Assembly (NCBI GenBank): GCA_910586905.1
Contig: CAJUIV010000004.1
Span: 1 to 64,000, forward strand
Length of the DNA stretch: 64,000 nt
Source of the DNA: an uncultured Christensenellaceae bacterium
GTDB taxonomy: Bacteria; Bacillota; Clostridia; Christensenellales; CAG-314
Direction: 5' to 3'
Shown one piece after another: positions 1 through 7,378 of this stretch. The notes under the pieces are model-generated. The model saw nothing but the letters and a program-made list of their open reading frames with translations, ran no database searches and was not told where the DNA came from. Every line of letters begins with the position of its first letter. Position 1 is the stretch's first letter. The translations under genes were made by a program, and so were the position numbers.

Positions 1-552
1 GTCTTGCATTTCCCAAACACGGTTGATTTCATCTTCGGTGAAGGGGACTTTGGTTGTTTCGGGAATGGGCGGTGCGGTGGTCAACATCGAATTGCACTTC
101 ACAATGATGTCAAGTTCCAGGGCGAATTTGTCAAGGTGTCCGAAAAGGTTCTTGATTGCCCATTGCGTGGAATATCCACAACCGCAGTTGTCGATGCAGT
201 CTTGCATCTGATAAGCCTTCAATTCCTTATATTTCAACTGATAAACCGAAGTGCAGTGCTTCCACGCCGATTTCAGCGAAGAAACAGAACCTTTTTTCAT
301 CTTCGGGAAGTCACGGTCTGACCACATGTGATAGACTTCCAACACCGTGATTTTGTGAAGGTCAATGTCATAGGGATTTCGATTGAATTCGGCAAGCAAC
401 ATCAGACCTTCTTCCCTGGTTGCCGTATAACCGATTGACTGATAAATCGGATGACCCTTTTCGTTCCATCCAACAGTTTTCCTGACTGCGTATGGGTGCC
501 GTCTGCATCCTGATAATTTGACTACTGTTCCATAGCCATTCGGGTTTTTCAT
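1..552 (-). CDS. Tyrosine recombinase/integrase of an integrative element, N-terminal part
   Basis: Only the first 184 residues are in the window; the gene runs off the left edge. The protein opens with NGYGTVVKLSG and RRHPYAVRKTVGW, which matches the arm-binding domain of integrases carried by clostridial integrative elements and prophages. A helical core-binding domain follows at about residues 60-170. The catalytic R-H-R-Y domain lies outside the window, so activity cannot be judged. The ATG has AAGGATGG about eight bases upstream. It reads away from the truncated repressor and accessory gene to its right, as expected for one end of an element. The family assignment rests on sequence recall. 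Confidence 0.85.
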   Translation of the reverse strand, partial: MKNPNGYGTVVKLSGCRRHPYAVRKTVGWNEKGHPIYQSIGYTATREEGLMLLAEFNRNPYDIDLHKITVLEVYHMWSDRDFPKMKKGSVSSLKSAWKHCTSVYQLKYKELKAYQMQDCIDNCGCGYSTQWAIKNLFGHLDKFALELDIIVKCNSMLTTAPPIPETTKVPFTEDEINRVWEMQD

Positions 553-573
553 TATAAACACCATCCTTTTGTG

Positions 574-602
574 TTGATTTTTTCGTTGAATGGTGCTATA
601 AT
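574..602 (+). promoter_or_regulatory. Strong extended -10 promoter facing away from the integrase
   Basis: TTGATT (574-579) and TATAAT (597-602) are separated by 17 bases, with TG one base before the -10. No rightward gene follows; the only thing downstream is the terminator at 665-701. The palindrome TTCAAAGTTTGAA at 614-626 lies just after the expected start and could be an operator. Confidence 0.65.
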
Positions 603-608
603 AGAATA

Positions 609-701
609 GACCATTCAAAGTTTGAAGTTGACCGCTTTTTAATTTTGATTTGGTTTTCAACCTTGAACCCTGGGAATTGCAGTTCCTGGGGTTCTCTTTT
701 T
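609..701 (+). ncRNA. Candidate small RNA (about 90 nt) beside the integrase
   Basis: Inferred from a good promoter (574-602) and an intrinsic terminator (665-701) with no open reading frame between them. The transcript would start near 609, contain the palindrome TTCAAAGTTTGAA and end in the GAACCC/GGGTTC hairpin. It diverges from the integrase leader. A control RNA of the element is possible, but there is no homology evidence and no target was identified. Confidence 0.45.
665..701 (+). terminator. Intrinsic terminator, rightward
   Basis: A 12-base stem with two mismatches (665-676 with 683-694, six-base loop) is followed by TCTTTTTAT. The T-run is on the + strand, so it does not serve the leftward gene that ends at 858. 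Confidence 0.65.
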
Positions 702-703
702 AT

Positions 704-727
704 GTAACAGGTAACAAGTAACACTTG
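704..727. repeat. Degenerate GTAACAA repeats, inverse of the 815-863 array
   Basis: GTAACAGGTAACAAGTAACA is the reverse complement, with one irregular unit, of the GTTACTT array about 90 bases to the right. The two blocks could fold together. Confidence 0.7.
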
Positions 728-814
728 ATTTTCTTATTCTCTTTTTTATAGGCGAATGTGAAGTGGACTTTTATTGACTTCTTAAAAACCTATTTTTCAA
801 GCAAAAAGAAAACT

Positions 815-863
815 GTTACTTGTTACTTGTTACTTGTTACTTGTTACTTGTTACTTGTTACTG
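815..863. repeat. Tandem heptanucleotide repeat, GTTACTT x7
   Basis: Seven consecutive 7-base units run without interruption; the last unit ends in G instead of T. The array overlaps the stop codon of the leftward gene at 858-1232. A rightward reading frame through it (758-964) codes for an artificial Cys-Tyr-Leu-Leu-Val-Thr repeat and is not called as a gene. Confidence 0.9.
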
Positions 864-1232
864 TGATTTTAATTTGTCAAGTTCATTTTCATACGGTGCA
901 ATGTAAACAAAATCAGAATTTTTGCTATTGTGACAATGCATCCACATATCTTCGAAATATTTGATGAAACATTCACCTTTTGATTCGCATTCTGATTTGA
1001 AGGAATAGAATGTTGCAATTAGGCGTTTCAAACCTTCGATTCGAAGTTGTTTTTCTTTTACTGGGGGAAGTGTCGCTGCGATAGAAGTCATCTGTTGTTC
1101 TTTTGACTTCAAATAATCCTTGTGTTTGGCATACCACCCGAAAGGCAGTTCACCATTTTCAAGTTTTTCAGCATTCACAAAAGTTGTTTGGGGTGCTGAT
1201 TTTTTCTTTCCGAAGTTGAATAACCCCATCAT
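858..1232 (-). CDS. Small accessory protein of the mobile element, function unknown
   Basis: A 124-residue soluble protein beginning MMGLFNFGKKK. Similar short proteins that open with GLFNFGKKK and continue TFVNAEKLE.G.LP.GW are found next to integrases in clostridial elements, as far as I recall; none has a role known to me. It is rich in Lys and Glu, with Cys at about residues 82, 87 and 100. The start overlaps the stop of the repressor fragment (TGATG), so the two were translationally coupled; ATG at 1232 or 1229 are both possible. The stop lies inside the heptanucleotide array. Confidence 0.7.
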   Translation of the reverse strand: MMGLFNFGKKKSAPQTTFVNAEKLENGELPFGWYAKHKDYLKSKEQQMTSIAATLPPVKEKQLRIEGLKRLIATFYSFKSECESKGECFIKYFEDMWMHCHNSKNSDFVYIAPYENELDKLKSQ

Positions 1233-1578
1233 TGATCACCATCCTTTTTCTGATATTTTTCTATTGCCGACAAATCGGACAATGTGTCAAGTGCTTTGGT
1301 TTGACCTTGTTTATTTAATTGAACAAAAAATTGCATGAGTTGTGAAGCATCCTTTCCAAAAACATCTTGAATGCATTCAAATATTTTGATTTCTTTCTTC
1401 AAGATGTCGGTACAATGGCAACTGTCAAAATCTTCCCAAAGTTCTTCTCTTGCAACTTCTTCCGATTCACCAACTAAATATGCAACAGTTGTTCCCAACA
1501 CTTTTGCATAAAGTTTCAAATTTGAATAAGTGATGCTATTGATACCCAGTTCAATTTTATTGATTGTTGATCTTGAAG
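1229..1578 (-). pseudogene. XRE-type repressor lacking its 5' end
   Basis: From about 1578 leftward the frame encodes SRSTINKIELGINSITYS then LKLYAKVLGTTVAYLVG, which is the recognition helix onward of an XRE/Cro DNA-binding domain. A roughly 85-residue acidic tail ends in KKDGDQ. Homologous domains have about 25 more residues before this point. Here the upstream frame (to 1690) is Arg/Pro-rich sequence antisense to the rightward gene at 1591, not helices 1-2. The repressor was therefore cut by a rearrangement near 1575-1590. Confidence 0.7.
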
Positions 1579-1590
1579 AAGGGGAAGTGT

Positions 1591-1800
1591 ATGGCAGGCG
1601 CAACGGTGATCGCATACATAATCGGGGAAGGCTTGGTCGATGCAAGCAGGAACAAATCCGAAACAGACAAGACCGAAACCGACACTGCAAAGACCGATGC
1701 AGAGCAGAAGGAAGATGTGACCGGCAAGACTATTGACGAAAAATCCGACACGCCTTCCGAAACGGCAAGCACCCCCGAAAGTAAACAAAATTGTGATTGA
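1591..1800 (+). CDS. Short Thr/Lys/Glu/Asp-rich protein at a junction, unknown
   Basis: A 69-residue reading frame starts MAGATVIAYIIGEGLVDASR and then becomes a charged tail of Ser, Glu, Thr, Asp and Lys. AAGGGGAAG lies about five bases before the ATG. Codons ending in C and G are commoner than in the host genes, which suggests foreign origin. It abuts the broken repressor on one side and an HTH fragment on the other, so it may be the last gene of the element or a fused remnant. No family was recognised. Confidence 0.4.
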   Translation: MAGATVIAYIIGEGLVDASRNKSETDKTETDTAKTDAEQKEDVTGKTIDEKSDTPSETASTPESKQNCD

Positions 1801-1804
1801 TACT

Positions 1805-1906
1805 ATGCAGGTACATCAATGCACGGTAAGCGGTATTACAAACGGCACGAGACAGCCGGATTATGACGTTTTGATTGAATCGGCTCGTTTTTTCGGAGTG
1901 TCCTCA
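1805..1906 (+). pseudogene. Fragment of an XRE-type HTH gene
   Basis: The frame from the ATG at 1805 reads VHQCTVSGITNGTRQPDYD followed by VLIESARFFGVSS. This matches helices 3-5 of host XRE regulators, which usually continue GVSTDYLLG. The first two helices are missing and the sequence loses similarity after 1906. The complete small XRE protein at 34935 shows how an intact copy ends. This looks like chromosomal sequence damaged when the element inserted or decayed. Confidence 0.6.
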
Positions 1907-2077
1907 ATACTCTTTGCCGTAATTTTAAGCGTTTCGGTAGGGACGAATTATATTCCAAACAAAATCACGCCCTGCAAAAATATGCAGAGCGCTTTCGTTT
2001 GTTTTTATACGGTTAGCGGCTGTTAAAATGCCGTTCGGGCGAGCGCTGCGGTTTTACGCCTTAAATTACTATTGCTT

Positions 2078-2692
2078 TTACAGCTTTTCCGCTTGGATAA
2101 CCGCTCCGCGCGCAAATATTTCGGCGTTTTCCGCTTGGTGTGTAATGGTTATGCTTTCGCCGTCGGTCGCCAAAATTATTTCGTGTTTTCCGTAGTTGCT
2201 TCCCGCCCTTACCGAATGCACGGTTACCGTCGAAAACCCGCCTTTCGCTTTGCACGCGGTTGCTGCAAGCGTTTTTGCCGTTCCGCTGGGAGCGTCGAGT
2301 TTTCCTTTACGGTGAGTTTCAACGATTTCGCAGTCCCAGTTTTTAAGTTCCGTTAAAGCCGTTTCACACAGTTTGCCGAGCATGTCTACCCCTTGCGAAA
2401 AGTTTGCGCTTTTAACGACTTTCACCTTTTTTCCCAGTTCGTCCAGTTTGTCTTCCTGTTCGGCGGTTCTTCCCGTAACGCCCGTAACAAGGTTACAGCG
2501 GTGGGCTACGCAAAATTTTATAACGTAGTCCGTCGCGTCCGCCGTTGTAAAGTCGATAGCGGTATCTATTTTTACGTTAAGTTCGTTTTTAGTATCTTTG
2601 TCTATTTCCAGCACTTCGTGTCCGCGTCGGCGGGCTATTTCGGCGGTTATTTTTCCTACGCGCCCTTTTGCTCCTATAACTGCGATTTTCAT
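2078..2692 (-). CDS. dapB: 4-hydroxy-tetrahydrodipicolinate reductase
   Basis: Reduces 4-hydroxy-tetrahydrodipicolinate to tetrahydrodipicolinate with NAD(P)H. The N-terminal Rossmann motif is GAKGRVG at residues 8-14, VTGVTG sits near 69-74, ANFSQGV near 96-102, and the catalytic segment ETH...K.DAPSGTA spans 125-139 with His127 and Lys131. Most homologues have two adjacent histidines; here the second is Arg128. At 204 residues it is a short form, like those of some thermophiles. AAAGGAAA lies eight bases before the ATG. It is the last gene of the leftward asd-dapA-dapB operon. Confidence 0.93.
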   Translation of the reverse strand: MKIAVIGAKGRVGKITAEIARRRGHEVLEIDKDTKNELNVKIDTAIDFTTADATDYVIKFCVAHRCNLVTGVTGRTAEQEDKLDELGKKVKVVKSANFSQGVDMLGKLCETALTELKNWDCEIVETHRKGKLDAPSGTAKTLAATACKAKGGFSTVTVHSVRAGSNYGKHEIILATDGESITITHQAENAEIFARGAVIQAEKL

Positions 2693-2832
2693 TTTAAGTT
2701 TCCTTTTTGTTTAAATTTTTGCGTCCTTAAAACGTATGCAAGCCTTTAAATATAAATGCCGTTTTAATCGATTGACGGAGTGTTTTTTTTTCAGTCGTCG
2801 TATCGGTTGAGCGTCGCTTTAAATTAGTCGTG

Positions 2833-3669
2833 CTATTCTATTTCCGCGCCGTATTCTTCAAAAAATCCGTCTACGGCTTTTATCGTTTCGGCGTTCGCTT
2901 TCGTCAGCGGCAGCCTCATCTCGCAGCTTTTAAACAGACCTTTTTTGTATAGGATATATTTTATTGCAATCGGGTTTACTTCGCGCATAGAAAGTTTTGC
3001 CAGCTTTACGAATATGTCGTCTTTTTCGCCTGACAAAACGCGTTTCGTAAGTTTTGGCGCGGCGTTGGAAACCACCGAGATAACCCCTTTTGCGCCGTAA
3101 CTTAACTGTTCGCTTAAAAGTTCGTCGTTTCCGCAAAATACGGTATAGTTTTGCACCGCCGTCTTTGTAAATACCGCGTTCGCTCCGGCGTCTTTTATGT
3201 AGGCAGCTTTGTTTTTAAGTTCCGTTAACGCCGCTAAATCCAGTTCGTATCCCGCGCGCGACGGAACGTTGTATAATATAAGCGGAACCGATACCGCGTC
3301 TAAAATACTTTCGATATGCTTTACGTAGCCGACTGCGGTGCATTTGCAAAACGTAGGAGGAGCTATAAGAAGCGCGTCCGCTCCGTATTCCTGAGCGCGT
3401 ACGGCTTCTTTTACGGCTTTCGCCGTGCAAAATTCTTCTATGCCTGCGTAAATCGGAATTTTCTTGTTTTCAGTAAGCTTTTTTGCGGCGCGTATAAGTA
3501 ATTTTTTTTCACAGCTATTCAGCAGCTGTCCTTCCGCGGTTGTGCCTACGGCAAGCAGCGCGTCCGCTCCGTTTTTTATTTGATAATTTATAAGTTTAAC
3601 GTAACCGTTCAAATCTATCCGTCCGTTTGCGTACGGAGTAGCAAGCGCAGTAACTAGTTTTCGATTCAT
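2833..3669 (-). CDS. dapA: 4-hydroxy-tetrahydrodipicolinate synthase
   Basis: Condenses pyruvate with aspartate semialdehyde, the first step committed to lysine and diaminopimelate. The 278-residue TIM barrel has VGTTAEG (Thr43-Thr44), LYNVPSRAG (Tyr133, Arg138) and the Schiff-base lysine in YIKDAG (Lys159). I chose the ATG at 3669 because AGAGGATA lies about eight bases upstream and the protein then begins MNRKLVTALATPY as in the family. The open frame continues upstream to 3759, but those residues resemble nothing. dapB lies 140 bases downstream and asd 130 bases upstream, all reading left. Confidence 0.95.
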   Translation of the reverse strand: MNRKLVTALATPYANGRIDLNGYVKLINYQIKNGADALLAVGTTAEGQLLNSCEKKLLIRAAKKLTENKKIPIYAGIEEFCTAKAVKEAVRAQEYGADALLIAPPTFCKCTAVGYVKHIESILDAVSVPLILYNVPSRAGYELDLAALTELKNKAAYIKDAGANAVFTKTAVQNYTVFCGNDELLSEQLSYGAKGVISVVSNAAPKLTKRVLSGEKDDIFVKLAKLSMREVNPIAIKYILYKKGLFKSCEMRLPLTKANAETIKAVDGFFEEYGAEIE

Positions 3670-3799
3670 ATCGTTTATCCTCTTTTTCAGTAATCGATAT
3701 TCGCCCGTAAAATAAAAGCGGTTTACCTGGGCGTGTTTTGGGTAAGTATATAAGTACAAAGAACCGCAATAGGCGCGCCGTTTAAATCGTCGGCGTTTT

Positions 3800-4774
3800 T
3801 TACGTTTCGTCGAATTCGATTGCTTTTTCCAAAATTTCGTAAGCGTTGTAACTTGCGCCCCTAAGCAGATTATCAGCTACGGTAAAAAAGTTGACTGCGT
3901 TGGCGGTGGGGTCTTTCGTCAGTCTGCCCACACCTACGTACTTGGTATTGCGCAGCATTATCGGCATAGGGTAAACGTCCGCTTGCGGGTCGTCGAACAG
4001 CAGTACGTCCGCTTGGTTTTTCAGCAGTTCGCGCGCTTCCGTCAAATCGAATTTGCGTTTGAGTTTAAGATTTACGAATACGCAGTGTCCCACAGTCGTC
4101 GGTATCCGCGCGCAAAAGCTGTTTACTTTAAGCCTTGGCAAATCCAATATTTTTCTGCTTTCGAACAAGAGTTTGCGTTCTTCCGTAGTAAATCCGTCTT
4201 TTCCTACGTCGCCTATTTGCGGAATAACGTTATCGCAAATCGGGTGTTTAAAGCACTGCAGTTTGCCGTAACCGTTATTTTGTTTCAAGTCGTATATTCC
4301 CGCTTTGCCGGCGCCGCTTACCGCTTGATACGTAACCGCAGTCATCGAAACCGGCTCTAAGCTTTTAAAAGCGTTTACAGCCGTAACCGTCTGTATGGTA
4401 GAGCAGTTGGGGTTGGCTATGAGCTTTGCATTTTTTATCAAATAGCCGTTAATACAAGGTACGACCAGCGGCACGTCTTTTTTTAACCTGAACGCCGAGC
4501 TGTTGTCTATGCAGGTAACGCCTTGTTTTACCAATTCGGGAACGTATTTAAGCGCGACTTCTTCGTTTGCCGTAAAAACCGCGTAGTCTATTCCTCCGCA
4601 CGTAAGCGATTCGCAGTTTTCTATCGTAACGCGCTTATTGCGAAACGTTTTGCGCGTTCCAACCGACGCGCTGCCGAAAAATCTGACTTTATATTCAGTC
4701 AGCTTGTCTTGCAGAATTTCCGTAAGCTTTTCGCCTACAAGTCCCGTCGCTCCGACGATAGCTATAGTTTTCAT
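3800..4774 (-). CDS. asd: Aspartate-semialdehyde dehydrogenase
   Basis: Converts aspartyl phosphate to aspartate semialdehyde. The 324-residue protein has the NADP motif GATGLVG at residues 8-14, the active-site cysteine in NPNCSTIQ (Cys124), SGAGKAG near 143-149, and a catalytic Arg/His segment RIPTTVGH. The start at 4774 is set by AAAGGAG five bases upstream and by the Rossmann motif beginning at once; the frame is open further upstream without similarity. It heads the leftward operon with dapA and dapB. lysC (32176) and ddh (30040) supply the other steps. No lysine riboswitch was seen in the 220 bases before it. Confidence 0.95.
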   Translation of the reverse strand: MKTIAIVGATGLVGEKLTEILQDKLTEYKVRFFGSASVGTRKTFRNKRVTIENCESLTCGGIDYAVFTANEEVALKYVPELVKQGVTCIDNSSAFRLKKDVPLVVPCINGYLIKNAKLIANPNCSTIQTVTAVNAFKSLEPVSMTAVTYQAVSGAGKAGIYDLKQNNGYGKLQCFKHPICDNVIPQIGDVGKDGFTTEERKLLFESRKILDLPRLKVNSFCARIPTTVGHCVFVNLKLKRKFDLTEARELLKNQADVLLFDDPQADVYPMPIMLRNTKYVGVGRLTKDPTANAVNFFTVADNLLRGASYNAYEILEKAIEFDET

Positions 4775-4995
4775 AATGCTCCTTTGTATATACGATATTG
4801 AAGAAATCCGTTTCAAATACTCAAAATCAAAAGAATTATGACACAAGCCAGTCCTTTTTTACCGCCGAAACTGTCTTTAAACAGGTTATTTTAAGTCGAA
4901 TGCAGTATCATTTTGACGAAAAACGTCGAAAAAACGAGAAATAAATCGAAAAACGCCGTATTTTAACGAAAATGTAAAGTTTTTTTCTCAATAGG
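4775..4995. other. Divergent intergenic region between asd and a membrane protein gene
   Basis: AT-rich sequence between two divergent start sites. The rightward promoter begins at 4996. I found no convincing leftward promoter with a proper -35 for asd, no riboswitch and no small gene. Confidence 0.5.
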
Positions 4996-5024
4996 TTGAA
5001 ATATATTCGCACATTTGATATAAT
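4996..5024 (+). promoter_or_regulatory. Sigma-A promoter for the membrane protein gene at 5078
   Basis: TTGAAA (4996-5001), a 17-base spacer and TATAAT (5019-5024) give a near-consensus promoter, with a start expected near 5031. Confidence 0.8.
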
Positions 5025-5077
5025 AATGAAATCTTAGACGGAAAATACGTTTTTTCCGTATTAAAAAGGAATAAGAT

Positions 5078-6235
5078 ATGAATTTCAGTAAAATAAGACT
5101 TGAAAACGAGCGTAACGCGCACGTTACCAAACGTTTAAACCGATTGAACACATGGAATTTTTTTAAAGTGCTTTATCGCGAAAACATTTGGCGTTTGTTC
5201 GGTTTCAGTATTTTGATGTTGCTTTGCGTAGCGCCGATTTTTGTAGTGCTTATGCTTGCAAGCTTCCGTAACGCCGAACTGCTGCAGACCTTGCCTATCC
5301 TAAACGGCTACGGTTTTTCAACCGGTATTTGGCAGGGTTACGATAGTTACTATCAGACGGAACTGGCAAAAAACAATATGTTTATGGGTCTTATGACCGT
5401 TGTCAGCTCTCTGCTCGTAACAATCATCCTTTCCGGCGGTTTCGCCGTAGTTCGCGATTCGTTTTGGACGGGTAAATTGTCTACCGTAGGCGTGTTTAAA
5501 AGTATTGGAAAGGGTATAAAAGCCAACGCGCTTTACGCGCTTATAACTACGGTCGTAACGGCGTTTTCCGTTTTCGGTCTGTTTTCTTTCTATACGTGGT
5601 CGGTAACGGTGTTGCCTCTTTGGGCGACGATAATAATACTGGTTGTTCTTTCCGTCATAGCGATGTTCTTGGTTATGTACCTGCTGATACTTTGTTCGGT
5701 ATCGGTAACATACAAGCAGTCCGTTCTTGCAAATTTGGACGACAGCTGGCGTTTGTTATGGCTTAATATTTTGCCTAATATAATTCATTTCTTGCTGGCG
5801 CTCGTACCTATCGCGCTGTATTTCATATTCCAAAACGGTATGCTGCAATCGCTGTTTTTGGTTATCATACTTATGTTCGGCGGTATGTATTTCCCCCTCG
5901 TATGGCAAACGCATATGATGAAAACGTTTGCGCTGTTCCATCCTGTGGAAGTTAAAAAGAAAAAGCATGCTCAGCCGCAGCAGGCAGCCGTTCCGTCCGT
6001 ACAAGAAACCGCTGTTTCGGAATCTTCCGCGGAAAAAAAGACTAAGCGTACAAAAGGCAAACCGCAAAAGACAGAAGAAGCGGCAGACGAATCGGTCGAA
6101 GCTTGTGCTCCTTCAAACGAAGACGACCCGTACGCCATAGCCGATGACGGCGATTCTGAGGCGGAAGAGGTTACTGCGGAAAGCGGAGAGCCAGTTTCTC
6201 CCATCGAATCCGCTCCCGACGAAACCGAAGAGTAA
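5078..6235 (+). CDS. Six-helix membrane protein with long acidic C-terminal tail, unknown
   Basis: A 385-residue protein with a short basic N-terminus. Six hydrophobic segments lie at about residues 40-62, 101-125, 150-172, 180-207, 228-251 and 258-276. The hydrophilic tail (about 293-385) starts with a Lys cluster and becomes rich in Glu, Ala, Ser and Asp, probably disordered in the cytoplasm. The membrane part is reminiscent of the YesL/DUF624 type, but I cannot confirm that. AAGGAATAAGAT precedes the ATG. It appears to be a single-gene unit under the promoter at 4996-5024. Confidence 0.75.
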   Translation: MNFSKIRLENERNAHVTKRLNRLNTWNFFKVLYRENIWRLFGFSILMLLCVAPIFVVLMLASFRNAELLQTLPILNGYGFSTGIWQGYDSYYQTELAKNNMFMGLMTVVSSLLVTIILSGGFAVVRDSFWTGKLSTVGVFKSIGKGIKANALYALITTVVTAFSVFGLFSFYTWSVTVLPLWATIIILVVLSVIAMFLVMYLLILCSVSVTYKQSVLANLDDSWRLLWLNILPNIIHFLLALVPIALYFIFQNGMLQSLFLVIILMFGGMYFPLVWQTHMMKTFALFHPVEVKKKKHAQPQQAAVPSVQETAVSESSAEKKTKRTKGKPQKTEEAADESVEACAPSNEDDPYAIADDGDSEAEEVTAESGEPVSPIESAPDETEE

Positions 6236-6283
6236 ATAGCCTGCGGGTAAGTTTTATAAACGAAATTTTCCTTTTTGTCTGCA

Positions 6284-6361
6284 AAGTTTTGGCGGAATAC
6301 AAGCGTATAACACTTTATTCTTTTCGCATTTATATAAAAAACGCCGATTCCGCCAAAATTT
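6284..6361. repeat. Long-armed inverted repeat after the membrane protein gene
   Basis: TTTTGGCGGAAT (6287-6298) pairs with ATTCCGCCAAAA (6347-6358). The pairing extends three more bases outward with one G-U pair and closes a 48-base loop. No T-run follows, so it is not a classical terminator. Confidence 0.6.
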
Positions 6362-6412
6362 GTAGTTAAAACAAGTAGTCTACGGTGTTAGGCTAACGTA
6401 TGGTAAACAAAA

Positions 6413-6442
6413 TTGCGACTGCTCCCAAAAGGTAGGTCGCAA
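6413..6442 (+). other. Hairpin in the hslO leader
   Basis: TTGCGAC (6413-6419) pairs with GTCGCAA (6436-6442) around a 16-base loop, about 60 bases before the hslO start. Its role is unknown. Confidence 0.35.
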
Positions 6443-6505
6443 TATTTATAAACGGTAAAATAAATTTAAAACGGCTCTCGGCCGTAAAAAATTCAAGAGG
6501 TAAAA

Positions 6506-7378
6506 ATGCCCTCTAAATTGGTAAAAGCTATAATAGATAACGCGGTTATAATAAGCGCTGTCGAAAGCAAACAAATTGTAAATAAAGCCGTAAAAATACA
6601 CGGTTTATCTCCTGTTGCCGCGGTAGCGCTCGGCCGCGCACTTACAATGGCGGCGCTGATGGGAAAAGAGCTTAAAAACAAACGGGATTATCTGTCCGCG
6701 ACGATAAACGGCGACGGTCCTTTGGGAAAAATTACCGTTTGCGCCGACGGCGAAGGACACGTTAAAGGCGACGTTATCAATCCTTCTTGTCCTACCGTTT
6801 TAAAAGCGGACGGTACGTTGGACGTAGGGAGCGCGGTTGGTAAAAACGGCAGTATAACCGTAGTTAAGGATATAGGACTGAAACAACCTTACGTAGGAAT
6901 GTCCAAACTTATAAACGGCGAAATAGCCGGCGATTTCGCTTACTATTACGCAAAAAGCGAACAGCAGCCTTGCGGGATTACGCTGGGGGTAGGATTGAAC
7001 AATAAGTCCTGTAAATCAGCCGGCGGAGTTTTCGTGCAGGTTATGCCCGATTGTCCGAGCGAGCTGCTGTCTAAAATAGAAACTATAATGTACGCTATGG
7101 ACGAAATGAGTTATCAATTCGACGGAAGTACGGCAAAGGAAGTAATTTCGCGGTTTTTCGGAGAATTCAACCCCGTGTTTACCGAGGAAACGGACGTGGT
7201 TTACAAATGCGATTGCAGCAAACGCAAAATAGACGGAATCGTAAAAAGTCTGGGTGCGGACGAAGCGTACGGCATCGTCGACGAAATGGGATTTATAGAG
7301 ATAAAATGTCATTTTTGCGGTAAAAAATATACTTATGATAAAACGGCGGTAGACAAAATATTCGGTAATGAAATCTGA
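6506..7378 (+). CDS. hslO: Redox-regulated chaperone Hsp33
   Basis: A cytoplasmic holdase switched on by oxidation. At 290 residues it is normal length. The C-terminal zinc site is complete: C.C at 235 and 237 (CDC) and C..C at 268 and 271 (CHFC). These four cysteines release zinc and form disulfides during oxidative stress. AAGAGG lies six bases before the ATG. The stop overlaps the start of the TPR-like gene by 11 bases, so the two are co-translated. Having Hsp33 in an otherwise anaerobic-looking genome points to oxygen exposure stress. Confidence 0.95.
   Translation: MPSKLVKAIIDNAVIISAVESKQIVNKAVKIHGLSPVAAVALGRALTMAALMGKELKNKRDYLSATINGDGPLGKITVCADGEGHVKGDVINPSCPTVLKADGTLDVGSAVGKNGSITVVKDIGLKQPYVGMSKLINGEIAGDFAYYYAKSEQQPCGITLGVGLNNKSCKSAGGVFVQVMPDCPSELLSKIETIMYAMDEMSYQFDGSTAKEVISRFFGEFNPVFTEETDVVYKCDCSKRKIDGIVKSLGADEAYGIVDEMGFIEIKCHFCGKKYTYDKTAVDKIFGNEI

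Noticed and set aside
815..863. CRISPR-like array
   Set aside because: Units are 7 bases with no spacers; this is a simple tandem repeat.
758..964. Rightward frame encoding a repeated CYLLLVT peptide
   Set aside because: It is a translation of the heptanucleotide array and lacks a ribosome site; such periodic frames arise automatically.
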